The notes under the pieces are model-generated. The model searched no databases and had not been told where the DNA came from. It worked only from the letters and a program-made list of their open reading frames with translations. From positions 1 through 10,196 of the forward strand of contig JAEWEX010000483.1 in NCBI GenBank assembly GCA_023389135.1: a stretch of 10,196 nt of DNA, given 5' to 3'. Of this stretch, positions 1-6,364 are shown in pieces. The position numbers and the translations under genes are program-made. The stretch is from Pseudomonadota bacterium. GTDB lineage: Bacteria > Pseudomonadota > Alphaproteobacteria > Rhizobiales > Methylopilaceae. Within the stretch, counting starts at the first letter, position 1; each line of letters starts with the position of its first letter.

Positions 1-56
1 GCGCCGAGGGTAGCGCCGAGTGCGGCCGCGGACAGGCGTCTGGCCAAGCTGTTCAT
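1..56 (-). CDS. N-terminus of a secreted protein (partial)
   Basis: Read on the minus strand from an ATG at 54-56, the first 18 codons give MNSLARRLSAAALGATLG and the frame stays open to the window edge. A short N-terminus with two arginines followed by an Ala/Leu/Gly-rich stretch is the start of an export signal. A good ribosome binding site, AGGGGA, lies at 62-67 with a 5-base spacer, which supports the start. The gene is on the same strand as the PhnF-like regulator and 139 bases downstream of it. A periplasmic solute-binding protein would fit the signal and the context, but the body of the protein is outside the window, so the product cannot be named. The start is fairly sure; the function is unknown. 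Confidence 0.6.
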   Translation of the reverse strand, partial: MNSLARRLSAAALGATLG

Positions 57-61
57 TTGGT

Positions 62-67
62 TCCCCT
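62..67 (-). promoter_or_regulatory. Ribosome binding site of the left-edge gene
   Basis: The minus strand reads AGGGGA here, five bases before the ATG at 56. It is the main support for treating the truncated left-edge frame as a real gene. Confidence 0.6.
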
Positions 68-112
68 ATCGATCGGCCGCGCGCGAACGGCGTCGTGCGC
101 CATGCTCGCCCT

Positions 113-127
113 CCGGCCCCATGCCGG
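113..127. other. Small GC-rich hairpin between the edge gene and the regulator
   Basis: CCGGC, a five-base loop, then GCCGG form a perfect 5-bp stem. There is no T-run on either strand, so it does not qualify as a classic intrinsic terminator. It lies in the leader of the left-edge gene. In DNA this GC-rich, such hairpins arise easily by chance. Confidence 0.25.
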
Positions 128-172
128 GGAAGCGCGACGGGGCGGACCATAGGAGCCGTGCATGACGGCAAG

Positions 173-190
173 AATACATCTAGATGAATT
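173..190. promoter_or_regulatory. 18-bp near-palindrome, candidate GntR/HutC-type operator
   Basis: AATACATCTAGATGAATT is an inverted repeat with one mismatched pair (176/187) and a perfect 10-bp centre, CATCTAGATG. It sits in an AT-rich patch six bases past the stop codon of the PhnF-like regulator and about 117 bases upstream of the left-edge gene. Known operators of HutC-subfamily regulators such as NagR/DasR are palindromes centred on TCTAGA or TATAGA, and this site has TCTAGA at its centre. The repeat is seen directly; its use as an operator for the neighbouring regulator is inferred. Confidence 0.45.
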
Positions 191-195
191 TAGGA

Positions 196-918
196 TTACA
201 GCGCGTCGGGTTCGACCACCAGCTCCAGGCGCTCGCCGACGGAGCGGGACAGGCCGTACTCGACAGGGCCGCCGCCTGCCTCGGCGTTGATGGATTCCAC
301 CACCAGCACCGGGCTGCCGGACGGCGCGCGCAGCAGGCGGGCCTCGTCGTCGGTGGATGCCCGGCAGTGCACCCGCGTGAGCCGGCGCACATAATCGGAC
401 ACGCCGAGAGCCGCGAGCGCCTGCGTCACCGAGCCGGAGGCGGCGAACGCATCCGCGAGCGTCGCGAAGCGGGGCAGGGGGAAGTGATGGGTGGTCAGAC
501 TGACCGGCTCGCCCTCGATCAGCCTCAGATTGTCCATGGCCAGCAGCGGGGTGCCCTCGGCGAGTTCCAGGTCCTCGGCCATGCGCCCGGCGGCCGTTGT
601 CTGCCAGCTCCGCACCAGGGTGCCGCGCGGGCTGCCGCCGGTCCGCGCCACGGTCTCGCTGAAGCGCGTGCGCCGGGTGATCGGATAGGCCAGCCGCGGT
701 GCGCGGACGAAAGTGCCTCGGCCGGGCTCGATCGAGATGGAGCCGCGCTCGCTCAGCGCCGAGAGCGCGCGCCGCACGGTGTGGCGGTTGACGCCGAAGC
801 GGCTGGCAAGCTCCGTCTCCACCGGCAGGCGCGCCCCGATGGGATGCGTGCCCGCCGCGATCTCGCGGGCGAGCGTTTCCTCGATCTCACGCCACAGAAT
901 TGTTCCTGCCCGGCGCAT
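196..918 (-). CDS. phnF: GntR-family (HutC subfamily) PhnF-like transcriptional regulator
   Basis: This is a cytoplasmic, ligand-responsive DNA-binding regulator of 240 residues, the usual length for HutC-type GntR proteins. The N-terminal winged helix-turn-helix spans about residues 8-72, with LPVETELASRFGVNRHTVRR at 31-50 as the recognition region and GRGTFV at 67-72 as the wing. The rest is a UTRA effector domain. The joining segment YPITRRTRFSE (78-88), THHF (143-146) and VEYGLSRS (219-226) match the PhnF pattern well. PhnF proteins usually control phosphonate uptake or C-P lyase genes, but none is visible here, so the effector could differ. The start at 918 is preceded by GAGGAA (923-928) with a short 4-base spacer. 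The gene is divergent from the 1013-1639 gene. GntR/HutC is secure; the phnF name is a family-level match. Confidence 0.8.
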   Translation of the reverse strand: MRRAGTILWREIEETLAREIAAGTHPIGARLPVETELASRFGVNRHTVRRALSALSERGSISIEPGRGTFVRAPRLAYPITRRTRFSETVARTGGSPRGTLVRSWQTTAAGRMAEDLELAEGTPLLAMDNLRLIEGEPVSLTTHHFPLPRFATLADAFAASGSVTQALAALGVSDYVRRLTRVHCRASTDDEARLLRAPSGSPVLVVESINAEAGGGPVEYGLSRSVGERLELVVEPDAL

Positions 919-1012
919 GGGGTTCCTCGGCGGTGCGGATCCGAAACGTTGCTAATTAGGACGGTGCAAGGCGCACTGTCATGACCTATCGTGATGTGGG
1001 ACATCGGAACCC
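919..1012. promoter_or_regulatory. Divergent promoter region with small inverted repeats
   Basis: This 94-bp gap separates the PhnF-like gene (minus) from the conserved unknown gene (plus), so promoters in both directions are expected. The perfect 8-bp palindrome CTAATTAG lies at 952-959, and GATGT-GGG-ACATC, with 5-bp arms, lies at 993-1005 just before the plus-strand start. Either could be an operator, for example for autoregulation by the GntR protein, but neither matches the stronger palindrome at 173-190. No convincing -35/-10 pair was found. Confidence 0.35.
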
Positions 1013-1639
1013 ATGCCGCTCCAGAACCGCGTGCTGCCAACCGGCGAGATCGTCGCCCATCCGGCCCGGGGCGCCATGATGGGCAACCGCGGCATCCTCC
1101 ACGACGTTGAGCGGCGCCTCGGCGCCGCGCGATGGCGGCACAAGGCCTGGATCGCCTGCCTGACCGACTTCCGTGGCCGCCGGCGGGCAGTCATGGCGCC
1201 GGGGCGCTACACCGAGCTGTTCTTCCACGACGAGGCAGTATCGCTTGCGGCCGGTCACCGACCCTGTGCGGAGTGCCGCAGGCCGGCATTCGAGGCGTTT
1301 CGCCTTGCCTGGAGCACCGCCTCGGGCGGGGCCGTTCCACGTGCTGCGGAAATCGACCGGGCGCTCCATGCCGCACGGGTCGTTCCCGGCACCAGGCAGC
1401 AGCGCACGCTCGGCATGGCACTTGGGGACGCGCCAGACGGCGCATTCGTACGGATCGGCGCGATGCCGCACCTGGTGTGGGACGGGGCGGTTTGGCCGTT
1501 CGCGCCGGGCGGCTACGGCGCACCGATGGCACCGGACCGCCGGCTTTCTGTGACCGTGCTGACGCCCGTGCCCACGCTCGGAGCGCTGCGGGGCGGCTAT
1601 CGTCCGACCGTGTCGCTGCCAGGCCCGGCGGCGGGGTGA
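1013..1639 (+). CDS. Conserved protein of unknown function with Ada-like CxxC motif
   Basis: The protein has 208 residues, with no signal peptide or membrane segment. It begins MPLQNRVLPTGEIVAHPARG, followed by MGNRGILH (23-30), and a start of this type feels familiar from unnamed alphaproteobacterial proteins. Residues 70-90 include FFHDEAVSLAAGHRPCAECRR, close in style to the second half of the Ada zinc-binding motif, which has the form F..AEEA.AAGYRPC..C. Cys85 and Cys88 could bind a metal. The only other cysteine is Cys49, in WIACL, so a full four-Cys Ada site is absent. His30, His44 or His82 might complete a site. The start has only a weak ribosome site (CGGAA). Its 3' end overlaps the end of tctA by 43 bp in convergent orientation. 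That it is a real gene is likely; a metal-binding or DNA-repair-related role is only a suggestion. Confidence 0.7.
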   Translation: MPLQNRVLPTGEIVAHPARGAMMGNRGILHDVERRLGAARWRHKAWIACLTDFRGRRRAVMAPGRYTELFFHDEAVSLAAGHRPCAECRRPAFEAFRLAWSTASGGAVPRAAEIDRALHAARVVPGTRQQRTLGMALGDAPDGAFVRIGAMPHLVWDGAVWPFAPGGYGAPMAPDRRLSVTVLTPVPTLGALRGGYRPTVSLPGPAAG

Positions 1640-3132
1640 GCCACGGCCGAGACCCGGCGGAAGCGGGCGCGGATGGCGGAGAAGATCATCCAGGCGAGCA
1701 GCCCGATCACCATGACCAGAAGCGTCCCCGCGATGGGGCGCTCGAACAGCCTGAGCGGATCGCCCCGGGCGAGCAGCATGGCGCGGCGGAAGTTGTCCTC
1801 GATCATGGGTCCCAGAATGAACCCGATCAGCAGCGGCGCCGGCTCGAAGCGCAGCAGCCGCATGCCGTAGCCCAGCAGGCCGAAGCCCAGCACCATCCAG
1901 ATGTCGAACACGCTGGTACGCAGGCTGTAGACGCCCACGCAGATCAGCACGACGATGCCCGGATAGAGGAAGCGGTAGGGGATCGTCAGCAGACCAACCC
2001 AAAGCCCGATGAGCGGGATGTTCAGGACGAGGAGGAGAAGGTTGCCGATCCAGAAGCTGGCGATCAGGCCCCAGAACAGCTCGGGATGCTCCACCATGAG
2101 CTGCGGGCCCGGCGTGATGCCGTGGATCATCAGCGCACCCAGCATGATCGCCATGGTGGCGCTGCCGGGAATGCCAAGCGACAGGGTCGGGATGAACGCG
2201 GTCTGGACCGCGGCATTGTTGGCGGCCTCGGGCGAGGCGATGCCCTCGATGGCGCCCTTGCCGAACCGCGTCGGGTCCTTGGCCACCCGCTTCTCCAGCG
2301 CATAGCTCAGGAACGCGGCGATGGAGGGGCCCGCACCCGGAAGGGCGCCGAGGGCGCTGCCGACGCCGGTGCCCCGCAACGCGGGCAGCGTCGAACGACG
2401 GACGTCCTCCCGGGTCGGGATCATGCTGCGCAGGCTGATGCGGTGCTCCATCCGCGAGGCCTTCTGGCCCTGGATGGAGGCGATGATCTCCGAAACACCG
2501 AACAGGCCCATGGCCAGCACCACCAGCCCGACGCCCTCGTAGAGCTGCAGGAAGCCGAAGGTGTAGCGCTGCACGCCGGTCTGCGCCTCGGTGCCCACCG
2601 TGCCGATCAGCACGCCGGCGGCGACCATGGCGAGCCCCTTGAGCGGCGTGCCCTGGGCGATGGTCGCCGCGCCGATCAGCCCGAACAGCATCGCCGCGAA
2701 ATACTCCGCCGGCCCGAATGCCAGCGCGAAGCTGACGATTGTGGGTGCGAAGAAAATCAGAAGAAGAATGCCGAACGAGCCGCCGACGAAGGATGCGGAG
2801 GTGGTGACGAACAGCGCGACCCCGGCGCGGCCCTGCTTGGTCATGGGATGGCCGTCGAGGCAGGTGACGGCGCTCGACGGCGTGCCCGGCAGGTTCAGGA
2901 GGATCGAGGCGGTGGAGCCGCCATACTCGGCGCCATAATAGACGCCTGCCAGCATGACCAGCGCGGTCGTCGGGTCGAGATAGAATGTGACCGGCAGCAG
3001 AAGCGCCACCGCGGCCAGCGACCCGACGCCCGGCAGGACGCCGATGAAGGTGCCGAGAAACACGCCCAGGAAGCAGTAGGCGAGGTTGTCGAGGGACAGC
3101 GCCGTCGGGAAGCCGATGGTGAAGAGTTCCAT
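1597..3132 (-). CDS. tctA: TTT transporter large permease subunit TctA
   Basis: This is the 12-TM-class membrane subunit of a tripartite tricarboxylate transporter, a secondary transporter that takes up carboxylates delivered by a periplasmic Bug-type receptor. Its 511 residues match the family norm of about 500. The internal repeat is visible as GVLPGVG (31-37) and GALPGAG (262-268). Further signatures are YGAEYGGSTASILLNLPGTP (66-85), SPEAANNAA (300-308) and LGIPGSATMAIMLGALMIHG (319-338). The segment between the halves (about 220-255) is polar and probably cytoplasmic. The start is 4 bases after the tctB stop, so translation is probably coupled; only a weak AGG lies upstream. It is the last gene of its operon and runs 43 bp into the convergent plus-strand gene. 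The family call is very secure; the substrate is unknown. Confidence 0.96.
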   Translation of the reverse strand: MELFTIGFPTALSLDNLAYCFLGVFLGTFIGVLPGVGSLAAVALLLPVTFYLDPTTALVMLAGVYYGAEYGGSTASILLNLPGTPSSAVTCLDGHPMTKQGRAGVALFVTTSASFVGGSFGILLLIFFAPTIVSFALAFGPAEYFAAMLFGLIGAATIAQGTPLKGLAMVAAGVLIGTVGTEAQTGVQRYTFGFLQLYEGVGLVVLAMGLFGVSEIIASIQGQKASRMEHRISLRSMIPTREDVRRSTLPALRGTGVGSALGALPGAGPSIAAFLSYALEKRVAKDPTRFGKGAIEGIASPEAANNAAVQTAFIPTLSLGIPGSATMAIMLGALMIHGITPGPQLMVEHPELFWGLIASFWIGNLLLLVLNIPLIGLWVGLLTIPYRFLYPGIVVLICVGVYSLRTSVFDIWMVLGFGLLGYGMRLLRFEPAPLLIGFILGPMIEDNFRRAMLLARGDPLRLFERPIAGTLLVMVIGLLAWMIFSAIRARFRRVSAVAHPAAGPGSDTVGR

Positions 3133-3136
3133 CGGG

Positions 3137-3616
3137 TCAGAACCTGAAGGCCTGCATCGGCATGGCGAGGCCGAGCGAGAACACCAGCCACACGGCCACG
3201 CACAGCACGGCCGCCAGGACCGCGGTGCCGAACGGCCGGCTGTCGCTGTCGCCCAGGGCCGACAGCACCACCGCCGCGATCACTGCGGCGACGAAGCCGA
3301 ACCGGTCCACCACCAGAGCAAAGCCCGCAATGCCGGCGGACACTGCGAGAAGGGGGCGCCAGGAGACATGCTCCTCGGCTGCATCGGGGTCGCGGCGTCG
3401 CAGGCCGTCGGCCACGAGGCCGACGCCGATGACGATGGTCAGGATCGCCGTGCCCATGGGGTAGAGCCCGGCCTCCATGGCAGTGAGGCGGCCGATGCCG
3501 TAGCCGAAGGAGGGGACCAGGAAGGCGAGGCCGAACAGCGCGACCAGAAGGCCGCCCAGGACCTCCCGGAGGTCCCGCCGCTCGGAGCGTTGGCCGGACG
3601 CCGCCGCAGTCGTCAT
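3137..3616 (-). CDS. tctB: TTT transporter small permease subunit TctB
   Basis: This is the small membrane subunit of the tripartite tricarboxylate transporter; it partners TctA in the inner membrane. It has 159 residues, typical for TctB, with hydrophobic segments at about 19-37, 52-71, 89-121 (probably two helices) and 130-150. The conserved family region between the first two helices is seen as YGIGRLTAMEAGLYPMG (39-55). The N-terminus (1-18) is polar and basic. The gene starts 3 bases after the stop of the aldolase-like gene and ends 4 bases before tctA. No clear ribosome site precedes the ATG, so translational coupling is likely. TctB proteins vary greatly in sequence, so the position next to tctA is a large part of the evidence. 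Confidence 0.92.
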   Translation of the reverse strand: MTTAAASGQRSERRDLREVLGGLLVALFGLAFLVPSFGYGIGRLTAMEAGLYPMGTAILTIVIGVGLVADGLRRRDPDAAEEHVSWRPLLAVSAGIAGFALVVDRFGFVAAVIAAVVLSALGDSDSRPFGTAVLAAVLCVAVWLVFSLGLAMPMQAFRF

Positions 3617-3619
3617 GGC

Positions 3620-4318
3620 TCAGCGGCCGAATTCATGGCGGAGTTCCGCCATGGCGCGTTCGATCAGCCAGTTGGCGGAATAATAGGCGAAGGTCGCCTT
3701 GCGCCGGCGGAAATCCGTCAGCTCGGCCAGCGGCGCCGGCATGCCGAAGGGGCGGCCGGCGGCGGCAAGGCGCTCGCACACATGGTCGATCGCCGCCACC
3801 ACATCGGCGGTGCGTGCGCCGCGCCGGCCGGTCATGCTGTAGCCCAGATCGTTGGGTCCGAGCAGGAAAACGTCGATGCCCTCGACGGCGGCGATCTCGT
3901 CGATGGCGTCCACCGCCTCGCGGGATTCGATCTGGACGATGACGAGACGCTTGCCGACACTGTCGCCGCACGCGAAGCGGAACGTCTCCACCACGGCGGC
4001 CGCCTGTTCCGGCGTGTCGATGTGGGGGATCACCAGCCCGTCGGCCTTGCGGTCGAGGAACTGGACGAGGACGGCGGGGTCCGCCGTCCAGGTCCGCACC
4101 ACCGCCGGGAGGGCCGCCGCGCGGGCGGCCCTCAGCATGTCGGTCGCCGCGTCCAGCCCGATGCCGGTGCGCTCGCAGTCGACGAAGGCCAGGTCCGCGC
4201 CGTGGCGGGCCAAAGCCTCGACCAGGTCGGGATTGGCGCCCTCGGGGTTGACCGTGACGACGGTCTCGCCTGCGGCGAGCCGCCGCTTCAGGTCGGCAAC
4301 GGTTGCCATGGGCTTCAC
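3620..4318 (-). CDS. Short HpcH/HpaI-family aldolase-like protein
   Basis: Family members are metal-dependent class II aldolases that cleave 2-keto-acids to pyruvate plus an aldehyde, or related (beta/alpha)8 lyases. Conserved points seen are Arg75 (AVVRTW), Asp89 (FLDRKADGLVIPHI), metal ligands Glu131 (VIVQIES) and Asp157 (LLGPNDLGYS). Two things are odd. The catalytic His of the DGEH motif is Arg50 (VDCERTGIG). The stretch between Phe114 and Leu125, which in E. coli HpcH carries the RGVGSA...RASRW segment, is about 23 residues shorter. The protein is 232 residues against about 250-267. The chosen GTG start at 4318 overlaps the tctC stop (GTGA) behind GAGGT; an ATG at 4309 is the alternative. 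It sits inside the TTT operon, so it probably acts on the imported compound. The fold is sure; classic aldolase activity is doubtful. Confidence 0.85.
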   Translation of the reverse strand: MKPMATVADLKRRLAAGETVVTVNPEGANPDLVEALARHGADLAFVDCERTGIGLDAATDMLRAARAAALPAVVRTWTADPAVLVQFLDRKADGLVIPHIDTPEQAAAVVETFRFACGDSVGKRLVIVQIESREAVDAIDEIAAVEGIDVFLLGPNDLGYSMTGRRGARTADVVAAIDHVCERLAAAGRPFGMPAPLAELTDFRRRKATFAYYSANWLIERAMAELRHEFGR

Positions 4319-5286
4319 TTGACCTCGATGCCGGCTTCCTTGATCACACGCGCCCAGCGGGCCAGGTCCTCCTGGATGAAGTCCATGAACTCGTCAGGCG
4401 ACGAGCCGACCACCTGGACGCCGAGCTGCTCGAAGCGCGCCTTGACGTCGGCGTTCTCCAGCGCCTTGCCGACGGCGGCGCGGATCGCCTCCACCACTTC
4501 GGCGCTCATGCCGGCGGGGCCGACCAGGCCGGTGACGTTCATCAGGTTGAAGTCCTTCACGCCGGCCGAATCGAAGGTCGGCGTGTCCGGCAGCGATGCC
4601 CAAGGCTCCGGCGACGTCACGGCAAGTGCGCGGACGCGGCCGGCGGCGACCTGCGGCGAGGTGGTGGAGGCCTGGTCGAAATACAGCTGCACCTGGCCGC
4701 CCAGCAGGTCGGTCATGGCGGGTGCGCCACCCTGGTAGGGCACCATCAGGTATTCCGTTCCGGTGAGCATCTCGAACAGCTCGGACACGAGATGGTTTGC
4801 CGTGCCGTTGCCGGCATGCGCCATGGTGACGTCGCCCGGCGTCTCCTTGGCCTTCGCCAGCACGTCGGCGACGGTCTTGAACTCGCTGTCGTCCCGGACC
4901 ACCAGCGCGAACGGCACGAACTGGATGTTGGTGATGGGTGTGAGCCCCTTCACCGGGTCGTAGGGCCAGTTGGAGAACAGGTTGGGCCCGACGCTGAGCG
5001 TACTGTTGGAGCCCATCATCAGGGTGAGGCCGTCGGGCGGCGAGCTCATCACCGATTCCGCGCCCACCATGCCACCGGCGCCGGGTCGGTTCTCGACCAC
5101 CACCGCCTGTCCCAGGATCTCGCCGAGCACCGGAGCGACGGTGCGCGCGGTGACGTCGACGTTTCCGCCGGCCGCGAACGGCACGATGATGCGGATGGGG
5201 CCGCTCGGATAGCTCTGGGCGGATGCGAGGCCCGGCGCGACGGCGATGCCGAGCGCGAGCGTTGCGGCGGCGAACAGATGCTTCAT
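4315..5286 (-). CDS. tctC: Bug-family periplasmic receptor of the TTT transporter (TctC)
   Basis: This periplasmic substrate-binding protein hands a carboxylate to TctAB. The ATG at 5286 gives 323 residues, the family norm, with a clear signal peptide: MKHLF, a hydrophobic core, and ASA cleavage near residue 23. Upstream in-frame ATGs as far as 5457 would add 57 unrelated residues ahead of the signal and were rejected. AAGGGAGA (5296-5303) is a good ribosome site with a 9-base spacer. Bug signatures are PIRIIVPFAAGGNVDVTAR (30-48), VVENRPGAGG (63-72), AGNGTANHLVSELF (158-171), VPYQGGAPAMTDLLGGQ (182-198), RALAVTS (219-225) and a C-terminal FIQEDLARWARVI (303-315). Its stop overlaps the aldolase-like gene by 4 bp, and the LigI-like gene lies 70 bp upstream. 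The ligand cannot be read from sequence; Bug receptors bind diverse carboxylates and amides. Confidence 0.95.
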   Translation of the reverse strand: MKHLFAAATLALGIAVAPGLASAQSYPSGPIRIIVPFAAGGNVDVTARTVAPVLGEILGQAVVVENRPGAGGMVGAESVMSSPPDGLTLMMGSNSTLSVGPNLFSNWPYDPVKGLTPITNIQFVPFALVVRDDSEFKTVADVLAKAKETPGDVTMAHAGNGTANHLVSELFEMLTGTEYLMVPYQGGAPAMTDLLGGQVQLYFDQASTTSPQVAAGRVRALAVTSPEPWASLPDTPTFDSAGVKDFNLMNVTGLVGPAGMSAEVVEAIRAAVGKALENADVKARFEQLGVQVVGSSPDEFMDFIQEDLARWARVIKEAGIEVK

Positions 5287-5295
5287 GGCTTGGTT

Positions 5296-5303
5296 TCTCC
5301 CTT
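5296..5303 (-). promoter_or_regulatory. Ribosome binding site deciding the tctC start
   Basis: The minus strand reads AAGGGAGA, nine bases before the ATG at 5286. Together with the signal peptide that follows, it fixes this start over the longer in-frame options. The LigI-like gene has a matching GGGAGAAA element (6253-6260) with a 10-base spacer from the same first base of the core. Confidence 0.65.
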
Positions 5304-5356
5304 GGATCGTTGGGCCGTTCATCCTCTGCGGGAGAGCCGGCCCGGACTGGCCTCGC

Positions 5357-6244
5357 TCAGAAATCGTAGAGCTCTGCCGGATTGTCGACGAGGATACGCT
5401 CGCGCATTGCGGCGTCCGGCACCCATTTGACGAACAGCTCGAACAGCTCGCCATCATCGGGCATGGCGGTCTTGATGTAGGTGTGGGGCCAGTCGCTGCC
5501 CCACAGCAGCCGCTCCGGCGCGGTGTCGACCAGGATGGCGGCGGTCTCGTCCGTGTCCGGATAGGGCATCTCGCTCATGGTGAGCCGGTAGGGCGCGGTG
5601 AGCTTCACCCAGGCCTTGCCGTCCTTCATCATGCGCAGCAGCGCCTTGAAGCCCTCGGTGTCGTTGCCGTGCTCGGTCTTGACGTAGCCGAGATGGCCGA
5701 AGGACACGTCGGTCGGGAAATCGGCGAGTTGCCGGTCGAGATCCGGGAACTCGTTGACGTGCATCAGGAATTCCACGTGCCAGCCGAACGGCGCGATGTT
5801 GGCGGCGAGCTGCTTGAGCCCGTCCAGCGGCAGCATGCCCTTGTTGAACTTCAGGTCGACGATGTTGCAGCGGACCCCGCGCACGCCGAGGCCATGCAGA
5901 CGCTCGATCTCCGCGGTCGGCGCATCGAACGGCAGCGCCGCGATGCCGCGCAGCCGCTCCGGCGCCAGCACCATCGTGTCCAGCATCGCCTGGTTGTTGT
6001 GCTCGTAAATCGACGGCTGCACCAGGACGCCGCGGCCGCAGCCGAGCGCGTCGAGCAGCCCGAGATAGTCCTGCGGCAGCGCATCGGCGGGGGTGTAGAG
6101 GCCGTGCGGGATGAACGGGTACTTCTGGCCCGGCCCGAACACATGGGCATGGGTGTCGCAGGCGAGTGCCGGCACGGCCACGCTCGCCTTGCGGACATTG
6201 GGGTTGAAGGGGGCGGAAAGCGGACGGTCCGGGTCGGCGTTCAT
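5357..6244 (-). CDS. LigI-like amidohydrolase-superfamily (2-pyrone-4,6-dicarboxylate lactonase type) hydrolase
   Basis: Characterised LigI hydrolyses a pyrone lactone in aromatic-acid breakdown and needs no metal. From the ATG at 6244 the protein has 295 residues, close to LigI. Seen are the beta-1 motif DTHAHVFGP (30-38, His32 and His34), VLVQPSIY (73-80), GVRGVRCNI (120-128), a His at 184 in VSFGHLG (180-186), and the catalytic-Asp motif LLWGSDWPHT (247-256, Asp251). All lie where LigI has its key residues. Another ATG at 6262 adds six residues but has no ribosome site; GGGAGA at 6255-6260 serves the 6244 start. It is the first gene ahead of tctC, with a 70-bp gap, and probably shares a transcript. 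The substrate may be another lactone or cyclic acid, since no other lig genes are visible. Confidence 0.85.
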   Translation of the reverse strand: MNADPDRPLSAPFNPNVRKASVAVPALACDTHAHVFGPGQKYPFIPHGLYTPADALPQDYLGLLDALGCGRGVLVQPSIYEHNNQAMLDTMVLAPERLRGIAALPFDAPTAEIERLHGLGVRGVRCNIVDLKFNKGMLPLDGLKQLAANIAPFGWHVEFLMHVNEFPDLDRQLADFPTDVSFGHLGYVKTEHGNDTEGFKALLRMMKDGKAWVKLTAPYRLTMSEMPYPDTDETAAILVDTAPERLLWGSDWPHTYIKTAMPDDGELFELFVKWVPDAAMRERILVDNPAELYDF

Positions 6245-6325
6245 CAGGCGATTTTCTCCCATTTGTCAGGCATTTCGTTGCCGGCGGCGGGGCCGGTCAG
6301 CCTGGCTGGCGTTTGCGACCATAGT

Positions 6326-6335
6326 TGAATATTCA
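6326..6335. promoter_or_regulatory. Palindrome TGAATATTCA upstream of the LigI-like/ttt operon
   Basis: This perfect 10-bp palindrome lies in a local AT-rich patch of an otherwise GC-rich gap, 82 bases before the LigI-like start. Its position suits an operator or activator site for the downstream five-gene cluster. A TATGGT on the minus strand (6318-6323) could be a -10 element, but no matching -35 was found. The repeat is seen; the role is inferred. Confidence 0.35.
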
Positions 6336-6364
6336 CGTCACATCGGGAACAGGTGAGTTGACCT

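Noticed and set aside
113..127. Intrinsic terminator after the GntR gene
   Set aside because: The GC stem has no T-run on either strand and lies close to the next gene's leader.
184..984. Long plus-strand open frame opposite the GntR regulator
   Set aside because: It is antisense to a clear GntR/UTRA protein, its product is Arg/Gly/Ala-rich with no domain, and high GC leaves such frames open by chance.
1132..4738. Long plus-strand open frames (671 and 550 codons) across the tct genes
   Set aside because: They are antisense to tctA, tctB, the aldolase-like gene and part of tctC, and rich in Gln, His, Arg and Asp without motifs, typical of reverse-strand frames in GC-rich DNA.
4315..5457. Longer tctC starting at 5457
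   Set aside because: The extra 57 residues precede a proper signal peptide and run over the LigI-like gene's 3' end; a good ribosome site supports 5286.
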